Shown: positions 34,606 through 43,639 of the stretch, piece by piece
Position numbering within the stretch: the stretch's first letter is position 1
How the letters are laid out: every line of letters starts with the position of its first letter
NCBI GenBank assembly: GCA_035296565.1
Contig: DATHAQ010000041.1
Coordinates: forward strand, 62,001-126,000
Length of the DNA stretch: 64,000 bases
Direction: 5' to 3'
DNA from: JACCZR01 sp035296565
GTDB taxonomy: Bacteria; Actinomycetota; Thermoleophilia; Solirubrobacterales; Thermoleophilaceae
Notes under the pieces: generated by a model
The model's database searches: none
What the model was told of the DNA's origin: nothing
What the model saw: the letters and a program-made list of their open reading frames with translations, nothing else
Translations under genes and position numbers: made by a program

Positions 34606-37122
34606 ATGAGGATCTTCCGATCGGCGGCCGTGGCGCTCATCTTGCTGGCAGCCCTACCGGCTACCGCCACCGCGCAGCGCGACTTCTCTAGCACCGCCCG
34701 CAACGTCCTCCCGCCGGGCCAGGCCGGCTTGCCTCCGAGCGACCAGCACGCCACGGATCAGATACCCCTCTACGACGGGCTGACGCCCCTCTTCGACCGC
34801 GTGGGGTCGCAGCACCTGCGCCGCTACTTCAAGTCGGCTCGCTTCGGCGTGGGCGGGCAAGGCCCCACATCGGTAACGCACCCCCGCGCCGGGCTGCGGA
34901 TCGTGCGCGACCGCTGGGGCGTGCCGCACATCTATGGCCGTTCGCGCGACCTGGTGGCTTTCGGCGTCGGCTGGGTCTCGGTGGAGGACCGCGCCGTGCT
35001 GATGGAGGCGCTGCGCGGGCCAGGTCGGGTGGCGGCTCTCGACGTTCCCGGGGTCGATGCGTTCGGCCTCGCCACCTCGCTGCGCAGTGTGACCCCCAGC
35101 GCGCAGACCGAGCAGTTCCTGGCGCGCCAGGGCACCGTCCTGCGCCGTCAAGGGGCCACCGGGAGGCGCCTCCTCCGCGACATCGACCTGTACGTGGCCG
35201 GCATCAATGCCGCCTACCGCGCCGGCCGCGGCGCGGCGCCCGCCCAGCCCTGGACGCGCAATGACGTCTTCGCGATCGTCTCCCTGCTCGCGGGCATCTT
35301 TGGCCAAGGCGGCGGCGACGAGGCGCGCAACGCCGAGCTGCTTGACGGCCTGCGCGACCGCCTCGGGGCCTCCCGCGGACGCACGGTCTTCGATGATCTG
35401 CGCCAGCAGCAGGACGCCGAGCACGCCCACACGTTGCGCAAGCGCTTCCCCTACGGCCGGTTGATCCGCCGCCCGCGTGGGAACGTCGTCCTCGACAACG
35501 GCTCGTTCCAGTCGGCCGAAGCCGGCGTGACGGGCGGCGTAACCCTCGGCAGCCGTCCCCGTCCTCGCTTGTCGTCGAACGCGCTGCTGCTCTCCCGGAG
35601 CCGCTCGCGCGTCGGCCACCCGCTCTGGGCGGCCGGCCCCCAGGTCGGCTACTTCTACCCGGAGATCCTGATGGAGATGGACGTCCACGGCGGCGGCATC
35701 GACGCCCGGGGCGTGGGCGTGCCCGGCTTCGCCGTGGCAATGCTGATCGGACGCGGACCTGACTTCGGCTGGAGCCTCACTTCGGCGTCGAACGACATCG
35801 TCGACCAGTACTCGGAGACCCTCTGCGGCGACGATCTCCACTACGTCTACCGGGGCCGTTGTCGACAGATGGGCTCCTTCTTCGTGGGCACGCTCGAGGG
35901 CTCACCGTTCCGCTCCCGCCTGGTCTTCCATACGACCGTGCACGGGCCGGTAGTCGGCTACGCGCGCGCCAACGGCCGCCGAGTGGCGATCTCCGAGAAG
36001 CGCTCGACGCGAGGACGCGAGATCGTCAGCGGGCTGATGATCAACGACCTGATGACCGGGCGCGTGCGCTCGGCGCGCAGCTTCCTGCGCTCGGCGCGTC
36101 AGTTCGAGGTGACCTTCAACATCTTCTACGAGGACGACCGGGACACCGCGGTCTACTCCAGCGGACGCTTGCCGCTGCGCCACCCCTCCGTCGACATGAG
36201 CCTGCCGACGATTGGCGATGGGCGGTTCGAGTGGCAGGGCTTCCTGCCGGGCGGCCGGCACCCGCAAGGGATCAACCCGCGCGGGGGGGCGATCCTGAAC
36301 TGGAACCAGAAGCCGGCCCCGGGCTGGAGCGCCGCCGACGACCAGTGGGGCCTCGGCTCGGTCCACCGCGTCGAGCTCTTCCGGCCGTTCGTGAGCCGCC
36401 GGCGTCGGCACACGCTGGCGACGCTGGCCTCGGCGATGAACGGGGCTGCGACTCAGGACCTGCGCACGGTGCAGGTGCTGCCGGCGATCGATCGCCTTCT
36501 GAAGGGCACGCCCGCGCCCAACGCGCGCACCCGTCGCATGCTGCTCCTGTTGCGCGACTGGCGCCGGCACGGCTCGAGCCGACTGGACCGCGACCTCGAC
36601 GACAAGATCGACCACCCGGGCGCGGCGATCATGGACGCCGCTTGGGAGCGCATTGGTCGGGCGGTTCTGTCACCCGTGATCGGCAGTGAGCTGACCGATC
36701 AGCTGGCTGACATGCACGACCCCGACAACGAGCCGAGCCCGCAGGGCTCGGCCTACGGTGACGGCTGGTACTCCTACGTCGACAAGGACCTGCGCCGTGT
36801 GACCGGCGCCCCCGAGCGGGACCCCTTCGCCACCCGCTTCTGTGGTCGGGGGTCGCGCTCGGCCTGCCGCCGCGACATCTGGGGAGCGCTCGACACCGCC
36901 GGGGAGCGGCTGGCCGCCGAGCAGGGGGACAACCCTGACGCCTGGCGCGCCGACGCCACCGGGGAGCGGATCCGCTTCGAGCCGGGCGTGCTGCCTCGGA
37001 CGATGCGCTGGACCAACCGCCCGACGTTCCAGCAATTGCTCGTGTTCAGCGGCCACCGCCCCCGGGGGGCCAGGCGACAGGTCCGGCGTCCGCCCGCGTT
37101 CACGGGCGCGAAAGGCCGGTGA
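34606..37122 (+). CDS. Penicillin acylase-family Ntn hydrolase (secreted)
   Basis: 838 aa. Signal peptide (about 1-24). Typical features: the alpha-chain motif RDRWGVPHIYGRSRDLVAFGVGW with SVEDR, then a spacer and the presumed autocatalytic Ser at about residue 322 in LSSNALLLS, followed by PLWAAGPQVGYFYPEI (oxyanion region) and the Asn-type segment SLTSASNDIVDQY. In this family the precursor is cleaved to alpha and beta chains and the new N-terminal Ser is the nucleophile. Natural roles include acyl-homoserine-lactone or lipopeptide deacylation; substrate unknown. GTGA overlap with an L,D-transpeptidase gene. Confidence 0.85.
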   Translation: MRIFRSAAVALILLAALPATATAQRDFSSTARNVLPPGQAGLPPSDQHATDQIPLYDGLTPLFDRVGSQHLRRYFKSARFGVGGQGPTSVTHPRAGLRIVRDRWGVPHIYGRSRDLVAFGVGWVSVEDRAVLMEALRGPGRVAALDVPGVDAFGLATSLRSVTPSAQTEQFLARQGTVLRRQGATGRRLLRDIDLYVAGINAAYRAGRGAAPAQPWTRNDVFAIVSLLAGIFGQGGGDEARNAELLDGLRDRLGASRGRTVFDDLRQQQDAEHAHTLRKRFPYGRLIRRPRGNVVLDNGSFQSAEAGVTGGVTLGSRPRPRLSSNALLLSRSRSRVGHPLWAAGPQVGYFYPEILMEMDVHGGGIDARGVGVPGFAVAMLIGRGPDFGWSLTSASNDIVDQYSETLCGDDLHYVYRGRCRQMGSFFVGTLEGSPFRSRLVFHTTVHGPVVGYARANGRRVAISEKRSTRGREIVSGLMINDLMTGRVRSARSFLRSARQFEVTFNIFYEDDRDTAVYSSGRLPLRHPSVDMSLPTIGDGRFEWQGFLPGGRHPQGINPRGGAILNWNQKPAPGWSAADDQWGLGSVHRVELFRPFVSRRRRHTLATLASAMNGAATQDLRTVQVLPAIDRLLKGTPAPNARTRRMLLLLRDWRRHGSSRLDRDLDDKIDHPGAAIMDAAWERIGRAVLSPVIGSELTDQLADMHDPDNEPSPQGSAYGDGWYSYVDKDLRRVTGAPERDPFATRFCGRGSRSACRRDIWGALDTAGERLAAEQGDNPDAWRADATGERIRFEPGVLPRTMRWTNRPTFQQLLVFSGHRPRGARRQVRRPPAFTGAKGR

Positions 37123-37907
37123 GCGTCGCGGCGCCCCGGAGGGCTGCCAGAGGCCGGGCGCTCGCGGCTGTCACGGCGGGGACGCTGGCGATAGTCCTGC
37201 CGGCCGGGCAGGACGCCACGGCTGCGTCCCCGACCGACTCCGGCGACCGCGTGCTCTCCAACGGGCGCAGCCTCTCGCGCTGGGCCTACGTGATGGGGCG
37301 CACCTGGGCGCGGCGCTCACCGACCTCCTCCAGCCGCCGGGTCAAGCGGCTGGGGAGATACGTGCGCGGCACGGGGAGCCGTGAGCTCGTCCTCGTGTTG
37401 CGCGAGCGCACCGCGGCCGACGGAATCGTGTGGGTGAAGGCGCGGTTGCCGATGCGTCCCAACAACACCACCGGTTGGCTCCCGCGCGGCCGGCTCGGGC
37501 CCTATCGGCCGGTGCGCAAGCTGCTCGTCGTCGACCGCGACCGTTTGCGCGCGGCCCTACTCGACTTCCGCTCTGGCGGGCCACGGCGGGTGTGGGCCAG
37601 CAGAATCGGCGTGGGGGTGCGCCGATGGCCCACGCCGCGGGGGCGGTTCTACGTCCGGGAGCGGCTGGCGATTGCGCGCAGCCGCCGCCTGCGCGCCTGG
37701 TACGGCCCCTTCGCCTTCGGCACGAGCGCCCACTCCCCGACTCTCACCGGCGGTAACTGGGGCGAGGGCGTGGTGGGAATTCACGGCACCGGTTGGCCGT
37801 GGCTGATCCCTGGCAGGATCTCCCACGGGTGCATCCGGGTCCCCAACTACAAGATCCAGCGCTTACGCCGGCTGATGCCGCTGGGGACGCCGATCCGGGT
37901 GAGGTGA
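37119..37907 (+). CDS. L,D-transpeptidase (YkuD domain), secreted
   Basis: 262 aa with a signal peptide (AASP region, about residue 33). The YkuD domain is C-terminal: GIHGTGWPW, then SHGCIRVPN with the catalytic Cys in SHGCIR. The family cross-links peptidoglycan (3-3 links) or attaches proteins. Start codon GTG overlaps the stop of the acylase gene, so they form an operon. Confidence 0.9.
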   Translation: MSVAAPRRAARGRALAAVTAGTLAIVLPAGQDATAASPTDSGDRVLSNGRSLSRWAYVMGRTWARRSPTSSSRRVKRLGRYVRGTGSRELVLVLRERTAADGIVWVKARLPMRPNNTTGWLPRGRLGPYRPVRKLLVVDRDRLRAALLDFRSGGPRRVWASRIGVGVRRWPTPRGRFYVRERLAIARSRRLRAWYGPFAFGTSAHSPTLTGGNWGEGVVGIHGTGWPWLIPGRISHGCIRVPNYKIQRLRRLMPLGTPIRVR

Positions 37908-37946
37908 GGGCGAAGCGGCACCCCGGCGGGCGACTGCGCTCGTGGC

Positions 37947-38795
37947 CTAGAGCGTCTCGCCGGCGCGCCGCATTGAACGAAGCGCTGCGGCCACCGTCAC
38001 CGCACACAGCGCGAGCATGGCCACATGCAGGAGAAGCCAGGGGACCAGCAGCGGTGAGGCCGCCACGTCGTCGGCATGCAGGAGTGGCACCAGCAGGAGC
38101 AAGGCGCTCCAGATCGCCAGCGTCCCGTACGGGATCGGGCGCTCGTACTGGCGCGCCGCTTGGAGCGCCGCCACCAGAAGGGTCACCCCGGCGAGCACGT
38201 ACCAGGCGGCGAACACCCGTGCGATCAGGGGGGTGAGCTTCCACGGCCAGTCCGCGAGCAGCCACTCCGGCGCGATGAAGAGCGCTACTGCCGCCGCGAC
38301 GGTGACCGCACCGAGCACGTAAGAGGCGACGACCAGCGGCCTGAGGTTCTCGTCCCGGCCCCCCGCCGGCTTTTCCCCCGCCTCCCGGCTTTGCATCCAC
38401 ACCAGCGCGGCCGCGCCGAAGGGCAGAGTGGCGTAGACGACCGCCCAGCCCCAGGTCGGCGCGTAGTCCCAGCGGAACTTCTCTTGGTGAATCAGCGTGG
38501 CCGCGAAGGCCACCACGCCGAGGCCGCAGAAGCCGGGAACGAGCGCCCTCACCGAGCCCCAGCGACGGGCAGTGAAGACAGCCAAGCCCGTGCCGACGGC
38601 GCCGGCAACGTAGCCCGCCCCCATAAAGGCTGCACTCGCGGCCGGCGAGATGGCCCAGGCGTAATCGGTCTTGGCCATTGAAGGAAGGAACAGCAGGAAG
38701 CCCCCGTTGAGGATGGCCAGGACGAACAGCAGCGCAAGGCCTACGCGCACCGCCGGGAGCATTCGCGTGGGCTCCCCGGACCCCTCTCCCGCCAC
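37947..38795 (-). CDS. Eight-TM membrane protein, unknown function
   Basis: 282 aa, about eight hydrophobic helices. GRDENLRPLVVASYVLG splits it into two halves of four. Trp-rich loops (KFRWDYAPTWGWAVV, PEWLLADWPWKL). I do not recognise a family and no charged active-site pattern stands out. Head-to-head with the next gene, so the two may share a promoter region. Confidence 0.65.
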   Translation of the reverse strand: MAGEGSGEPTRMLPAVRVGLALLFVLAILNGGFLLFLPSMAKTDYAWAISPAASAAFMGAGYVAGAVGTGLAVFTARRWGSVRALVPGFCGLGVVAFAATLIHQEKFRWDYAPTWGWAVVYATLPFGAAALVWMQSREAGEKPAGGRDENLRPLVVASYVLGAVTVAAAVALFIAPEWLLADWPWKLTPLIARVFAAWYVLAGVTLLVAALQAARQYERPIPYGTLAIWSALLLLVPLLHADDVAASPLLVPWLLLHVAMLALCAVTVAAALRSMRRAGETL

Positions 38796-38890
38796 GCGCG
38801 GCAGTCTAATACCGTCCTCCGGCGCCGCTTAGCATCCGGCGCATCCGCAGAGCGGCCGCCACCCTCGCGATCGTCGTCGGCCTGAGTCTG

Positions 38891-39802
38891 ATGGCCCTGC
38901 CGCTCGCGTACTCCATGTTCGAACGCACGGCCGACGCCGAGCGCATCCTCGGTCGTTTCGAGTTCCTCACGCTGGACGGCAATCCGGGCCGCTACCTCGA
39001 GGAAGCCGCGGTGACGCGAGCGGGCAGCACCGAGCTCGTGGACAGGGCTCTCCCGGCCATCGCGTCGGACGCCGGGATACCCGAGGCCGGGTTCCCTCGC
39101 TTCGTCGACACGAGGTTCCCGGCCTTGGCCGCCGCTCAGAGGACAGTGCCCAACGCACACGAGTTCTCCGTCCGCTACTCGAGGCAGCTCACCGCCGTGG
39201 AGGAGAAGTTCGCCTCCTTGTACGACATTCCGGCGAGCGGCCTCTCGCTTGCCGCAACCCCTTGGCTCTTGCTGATCAGCGGCGCGGCGTGCCTGGTTTC
39301 GGGGTTGATCGCCTTGCGTTCGAGAGGCAGAGCCGCGCTGATGACGATCCTGGGGCTCGGAGTGGCGCTCGTAGTGGGCCCGCTTGCGCTTGGGGCGCCC
39401 CAGAAGGCGGGGGATGGGGAGGATGTCAAGGACTTCGCAAGCCGCGGATTGACCCCGCGAGCCGCCACCGCGGCCCGGAGGGCCTCGGCCGCCCTGGATG
39501 CCTTAGTGGAGGAGACCAGCGACCGCACACTCCCGACGATGGCCGGCCGCCAAGCAGTCACCGAGACCGAGCTCCGGCGAAGGTTCTCGCACGATTATCC
39601 GGCCGCCGAGAGGCTCCTCGGGGAATGGGACGAGATCGGGCCGAGGCTCGCCCGGCTTTCACGCGCGGTTTCGGCGAGCGTGGCTGACTTCGAGTCGGCG
39701 AAGAAGATGCCGATGTCGGGTCCGGTGTGGCTGCTCCTCGGCGGCGGAGTCGCGATGGGCCTGTCAGCCGGCCTCGCCCTGCTTCGCTCCCCTCAACCCT
39801 GA
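38891..39802 (+). CDS. Membrane-anchored protein of unknown function
   Basis: 303 aa from the first ATG, but in-frame coding extends upstream to about 38810 with no ATG, GTG or TTG. The upstream part (RRAAATLAIVVGLSL) looks like a signal anchor, so the true start is probably there and non-standard or mis-sequenced. A soluble outer domain (about 20-125) is followed by two membrane helices, a helical region and a last helix (GPVWLLLGGGVAMGLSAGLALL). Family unknown. Confidence 0.6.
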   Translation: MALPLAYSMFERTADAERILGRFEFLTLDGNPGRYLEEAAVTRAGSTELVDRALPAIASDAGIPEAGFPRFVDTRFPALAAAQRTVPNAHEFSVRYSRQLTAVEEKFASLYDIPASGLSLAATPWLLLISGAACLVSGLIALRSRGRAALMTILGLGVALVVGPLALGAPQKAGDGEDVKDFASRGLTPRAATAARRASAALDALVEETSDRTLPTMAGRQAVTETELRRRFSHDYPAAERLLGEWDEIGPRLARLSRAVSASVADFESAKKMPMSGPVWLLLGGGVAMGLSAGLALLRSPQP

Positions 39803-40197
39803 GGTCCCCGGCTCGCGGCTTGGAGGGCCTCGCTTCGGTTGCTGTAGGCCCACGCCGCTCGAGGTGTCCCGTCCGGGACGTGCCAGAGGTGGAAGATCGT
39901 CGTCTCGATCCGCACGTCGCTTGCCCGCATGAGTGCGCTTTGCCTGATGGTGACGATCACGTGGTCCTGGACGACGGTGAAGTCTTCGGGAACGAGCTCG
40001 TACTCCGTGTAGGTGTCGTCGAGATCGGCCCAGAGCTGTGGCATGTCGTCGACGGTGTATTGCGGCGGGCCCGGGAACTCGGGACGGCTGTGGAACACGA
40101 AGTCCTCGGGGAACTTCTCTCGCACCTCTTCGATGCTCCGCCGGACGTACGCCACTTCGTACGCCAGGCGGACAATCTCTACGTTCTCCTCGGTCAT
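39793..40197 (-). CDS. SnoaL-like / NTF2-fold protein
   Basis: 134 aa from the ATG of MTEENVEIVRLAYEVAYVRR. The first helix, the PEDFVFHSRPEFPG strand and the ATTIFHLWHVPDG-type end follow the SnoaL pattern. A longer frame upstream is less likely. Function unknown; such domains often bind small hydrophobic ligands or serve as polyketide cyclases. Confidence 0.75.
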   Translation of the reverse strand: MTEENVEIVRLAYEVAYVRRSIEEVREKFPEDFVFHSRPEFPGPPQYTVDDMPQLWADLDDTYTEYELVPEDFTVVQDHVIVTIRQSALMRASDVRIETTIFHLWHVPDGTPRAAWAYSNRSEALQAASRGPQG

Positions 40198-40293
40198 CGC
40201 CTGCAGTATCCCCATGGACGGGGAGGCCTGATCGAAGGAGGCACCGTGCACCGGGCCGGGGACTTGAGCGCCCACCGCCAACACATTCCTCGG

Positions 40294-40326
40294 CAGAAAA
40301 TCCGTCAGCCGACTGAGGGCTTCTCC
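40294..40326. repeat. Palindromic repeat family (core TCAG-CTGA), copy a
   Basis: AAAATCCGTCAGCCGACTGAGG with an A-run before it and a TTCTCC-type tail after it. The core is an imperfect palindrome. Lies about 80-110 bases upstream of the MarR gene. Three further copies exist in the window. Confidence 0.65.
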
Positions 40327-40393
40327 AGACGAGTGCAGCCATCTACCGGTGGGAGAGTTGTGCGGCCGCGTAAGCCTGAGCGACCGTGTATGA

Positions 40394-40411
40394 TAGTCCT
40401 ATATGGGACTA
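40394..40411. promoter_or_regulatory. MarR operator and leaderless promoter
   Basis: TAGTCCTATATGGGACTA is a perfect TAGTCC/GGACTA inverted repeat with 6 central bases. It begins at the last base of a TATGAT -10 box (40389-40394) and overlaps the ATG at 40403. A MarR dimer bound here would cover transcription start and start codon, giving tight autorepression. Confidence 0.65.
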
Positions 40412-40867
40412 ATGGAGGCGTCGTCGACCTCGAGCGAACCCACATCGCTGACGCAGGAGAACCTTGGCTTCTTGCTCGCCAAGGCCTCACAGCACTGGAA
40501 CGAGCTGCTCCACGAGCGCTTCGTTGGGCGTGGGTACGGGGATGTCCGGCCCGCGTATGGGTCGATCCTGGTTCCTCTGCTCGAGGAAGACGGCCTTCGG
40601 ATCGGCGAGCTTGCGAGCCGCGCACGACTCGCGAAGCAGACCATGACGACCATGATCCGCCTGCTGGAGCGTGCTGACCTGGTTAGACGTGAGCGCGATC
40701 CCGACGACGGACGTGCCAGCCGCGTGTACTTGACGGCCAGAAGTCAGCGCTTCCGGCCGGTCGTCGAGGAAGTCCTGACCGACCTCGACGAGCTCGTCGC
40801 CTCCCGACTGACCGCAAACCAACGAGCTGCGCTTCCCAACGCGCTGAAGGAGGTCATCGACCTATGA
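40403..40867 (+). CDS. MarR-family transcriptional regulator
   Basis: 154 aa from the ATG inside the palindrome, or 151 aa from the ATG at 40412. Winged-helix features: LRIGELASRARLAKQTMTTMIRLLERADLVRRERDPDDGRASRVYL. Dimerisation helices at both ends. The -10 box TATGAT lies 9-18 bases before the start codons, so the mRNA is probably leaderless. ATGA overlap with the following SRPBCC gene suggests one operon and that the SRPBCC protein is the regulated partner. Confidence 0.85.
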   Translation: MGLMEASSTSSEPTSLTQENLGFLLAKASQHWNELLHERFVGRGYGDVRPAYGSILVPLLEEDGLRIGELASRARLAKQTMTTMIRLLERADLVRRERDPDDGRASRVYLTARSQRFRPVVEEVLTDLDELVASRLTANQRAALPNALKEVIDL

Positions 40868-41251
40868 GAAGCGAGACGGTTACCGCCGTTCCCCGTGCCC
40901 AAGGAGGAGGTGTTTGCCTACCTCTCGGACATCGAGAATCTACCCGAGTGGGCGACGGAATTCGCTAGGGAGCTGAGGCGGGAGCACGGCGACCACAAGG
41001 TCGTCAACAACCTCGGCGAGTTCTTCTTCAAGATCCGGGCGGACGAGGCCACCGGCGTGATCGACATGCTCGCCGGCCCAACCAAGGATCAGCTCGCCCT
41101 CTTTCCCACCCGGGTCGTCGCGATGCCGGGCGGCGGAAGCGCGTACAGCTTCACCATGTTCCAGGGTCCCGACATGCCGACCGAGCTGTTCGAGTCGCAG
41201 TACGAGTCGCTCCTGAGGGAGTTCGAGAACATCCGGAGGGTCTTGTCGTGA
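40864..41251 (+). pseudogene. SRPBCC/polyketide-cyclase-like gene with a probable one-base frameshift near the start
   Basis: The ATG overlapping the MarR stop reads MRSETVTA, a typical first strand of SRPBCC proteins. After GTTCCCC the frame must shift by one base to continue PKEEVFAYLSDIENLPEWAT and the rest of the domain (IRADEATGVIDMLAG, TMFQGPDMPTELFESQY). The CCCC run is the likely site of the extra base. If real, the gene is broken or starts at GTG 40892, missing strand 1; a sequencing slip at the homopolymer is equally possible. Confidence 0.65.
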
Positions 41252-41395
41252 CCCCGGCCGCCGGGAGGCGCGGCTGGGCCGACGGTTCGCGAGCGTGGGC
41301 CGTCGTCGTGGTGGGCAAGGTAGGCAGATGCCAGGCCGCCCGGCCACCTTCGCCCTCCGGCCGGCCAGCGCGGCTGAGCCCGACACGGCGGCCTC

Positions 41396-42205
41396 GTGAG
41401 GCTCCTGACGTGGAACGTCGCCCGCCGGGTCTCGGCCCTGGTCGAGCAGGCCACCGCGATTGCCGAGCGCGAGCCCGACGTTGTGGCCCTGCAGGAGATC
41501 ACCGCGCGGACGCTGCCGCTGTGGCGGGCCGCCTGCGCCACTCTCGGCCTGGCGCATGTACGGGCGTCGCTCGAACACGCCGACCCGGCGCGGCAGCCGG
41601 CATCCCGGCGGAGCACGGGTGTGCTCATCGCGGCGCGCGAGCCACTCGCCGACGGCGTGGCGGCATTACGGGTCCCCTGGGCTGAGACGGCACTCTCGGC
41701 TCAGCACACCGACTCCGGGCTCGAGGTGTGCTGCGTCCACGTCCCCAATGCGGCCAATGGCTGGGTGAAGGTCGAGACGCTCCGGGCGATCCGGGCGGGC
41801 CTTACAACGGCGCCGGCTCGAGCGCGAGTGCTCTGTGGGGACTTGAACACGCCACGCCGCGAGTCGCCCGACGGGGAGGTTCTCTCGTTCGGTCGTGACT
41901 CTCGAGGAAAGCTGCGACCGGAGCGTGGCCCCGCCTGGGACGAGGCGGAGCTCGGCGTTGTACCCGGTCTCCGCGACTTGGGTTACCGCGACGCCTTCCG
42001 CCTCCTCCATGGGTACGCCGCCCGGGAAGCAAGCTGGACGTGGGAGCGCATCGCCGGGCACGGGGGCGGCTGGCGGCTCGATCATGTGTTCGCGTCACCC
42101 GAGCTGCGACCGCTGGCCTGTAGCTACCACCACGAGTGGCGGGCGCGAGGCCTGAGCGACCACTCGGCGCTCGAAGCCGAGTTTGAACTCCTCGCGCGTG
42201 TCTGA
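41396..42205 (+). CDS. Endonuclease/exonuclease/phosphatase-family hydrolase
   Basis: 269 aa from GTG. Fold markers in order: RLLTWNVARR (Asn), VVALQEITA (Glu), VHVPNAANGW, LCGDLNTPR (Asp and Asn), WRLDHVF, and LSDHSALEAE (Asp-His catalytic pair). These are the metal and catalytic residues of the EEP superfamily (DNase I, AP endonuclease, sphingomyelinase types). Single protein, no neighbours in operon; substrate unknown. Confidence 0.85.
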   Translation: MRLLTWNVARRVSALVEQATAIAEREPDVVALQEITARTLPLWRAACATLGLAHVRASLEHADPARQPASRRSTGVLIAAREPLADGVAALRVPWAETALSAQHTDSGLEVCCVHVPNAANGWVKVETLRAIRAGLTTAPARARVLCGDLNTPRRESPDGEVLSFGRDSRGKLRPERGPAWDEAELGVVPGLRDLGYRDAFRLLHGYAAREASWTWERIAGHGGGWRLDHVFASPELRPLACSYHHEWRARGLSDHSALEAEFELLARV

Positions 42206-42309
42206 GGACGCCCGGGCATCAGGCAACCCTGCGGTAGCGTGCGCTGATCGAGGCTCGAGAGCCCACGAGAGAAATCCGTAGCCGCGTTCCGGAGGCCGAG
42301 ATCGCCGAG

Positions 42310-42954
42310 TTGCGCACCATTCGCTTCTCGGGGGCCATGCGCGGCTACGACCGCGAAGCCGTCGACCGGTACGTGAGCCGCGTGAACCAGGTGCTCGCCG
42401 AGCTGCAGATCACCGCCGCTCCCGAATCGGCGATTCGGCACGCCCTCGAGCAGGTCACCGAGGAGACTAAGGGCCTCCTCGAGCGCGCTCACGAGACGGC
42501 GGACGAGATCACCAGCCGCTCACGTTCACAAGCCGACGACCGGGTGCAGGCCGCGACCCAGGAGGCGCAGCAACTCCGCGACACCGCCGAGCAGGATGCC
42601 GGCCAGCTGCGAGCTGACGCCGCACGTGAGTCCCGGGAAGTGCGCGAGACGGCCGAGCAAGAGGCCGGCGAGCTGCGCGACCACGCCGCGCACGAGGCAC
42701 GGGAGGTACGCGAGTCCGCCGCCCAAGAGGCTCGCGAGGTGCGCGAGGCGGCGCTCCGCGACGCCCGCGAGACCCGCGAGGCTGCCGAGGCGCGCGTGCG
42801 CGAAACCGAGGCCGATGTGCAGGGGATCCTCGAGGAGCGCGGCAGACTGATCGGCGAGCTACGCGAGCTGCTCCGCCGCCTCGGCGAAGTCGCGGACGCA
42901 GCCGGGGGCCGCTATCCCAACCAATCGGCGCCCGAGGACGAGCTCTCGACCTGA
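42310..42954 (+). CDS. DivIVA-like coiled-coil protein
   Basis: About 214 aa from TTG; coding may begin upstream (in-frame CTG at 42244). The N-terminal RTIRFSGAMRGYDREAVDRYVSRVNQ is the DivIVA/GpsB membrane-binding motif. Residues about 75-170 are near-perfect 11-residue Ala/Arg/Glu repeats (AAQEAREVRE and variants), then a Glu-rich helix. Such proteins mark curved membranes and poles in actinobacteria. The hendecad block is nucleotide-repetitive and could vary in copy number. Confidence 0.75.
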   Translation: MRTIRFSGAMRGYDREAVDRYVSRVNQVLAELQITAAPESAIRHALEQVTEETKGLLERAHETADEITSRSRSQADDRVQAATQEAQQLRDTAEQDAGQLRADAARESREVRETAEQEAGELRDHAAHEAREVRESAAQEAREVREAALRDARETREAAEARVRETEADVQGILEERGRLIGELRELLRRLGEVADAAGGRYPNQSAPEDELST

Positions 42955-43004
42955 CGCCGGCCCAGCTGGCCCTCCGGCGGTGGTCGTCCGCCACACGGCT
43001 TCCC

Positions 43005-43046
43005 TGGGAAAAATCGCTCAGGCGGCTGACGAATTTCTCGGAAGGG
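43005..43046. repeat. Palindromic repeat family, copy b
   Basis: Extended imperfect palindrome: GGAAAAATCGCTCAG, GCGG, CTGACGAATTTCTC. Located between the DivIVA-like gene and the DUF2294 gene. It is the longest and most symmetric copy. Confidence 0.75.
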
Positions 43047-43211
43047 AGGGCGCCGCCCCGTCGGCTGGAGCTCGCCCGGCGCGGGAGCACGGGCGATCCG
43101 TGCCCTGACTGGGGTTCGCGCTACGATTGGATACGCACAGTCGCGTTTGGTTCTCAGCGTTCCTCTTCCTTCTCGCGATCCACTTCCCAGAGGGACGGGA
43201 CGGGTAGTGAC

Positions 43212-43601
43212 ATGGACGCTGACTCCACCTCGCGAGGATCCAGCGGACACGCGCGGGCCGGCTTGGAGCTCTCGGAGATCTCCAACGCCATGGTTCAGGT
43301 CTACAAGGAGCAGTTCGGGAGGGGGCCGACCAAGGCGGCCACTCACTACGCCGGGGCGGATTGCATCGTGTCGACGCTCGAGAACTCGCTGACTCCGGCC
43401 GAGCGCAACCTGGTTGCCCTCGATGAGCACCAGCGGCTGCGCGACGTGCGGACGTTCTTTCAGCACGCTGCCGAGCGGCGGTTCGTCGAGACGGTCGAGG
43501 GCATCACCGGTCGCACCGTGCGAGCGTTCGTGAGTGGCATCGACACCCACAACGACGTCTCCTCGGAGGTGTTCTACCTGGAGCCAGCAGGACCGGCCTG
43601 A
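43212..43601 (+). CDS. DUF2294 family protein
   Basis: 129 aa. LELSEISNAMVQVYKEQFGRGPTKAATHYAG and FVETVEGITGRTVRAFVSGIDTHNDVSSEVFYL are the conserved parts of DUF2294, a small two-layer alpha/beta family of unknown function. Normal length. No obvious operon partner. Confidence 0.85.
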   Translation: MDADSTSRGSSGHARAGLELSEISNAMVQVYKEQFGRGPTKAATHYAGADCIVSTLENSLTPAERNLVALDEHQRLRDVRTFFQHAAERRFVETVEGITGRTVRAFVSGIDTHNDVSSEVFYLEPAGPA

Positions 43602-43639
43602 GGGCTCCTCTGGAGGTCAGTTGCGCTTGCTCATCTCCT

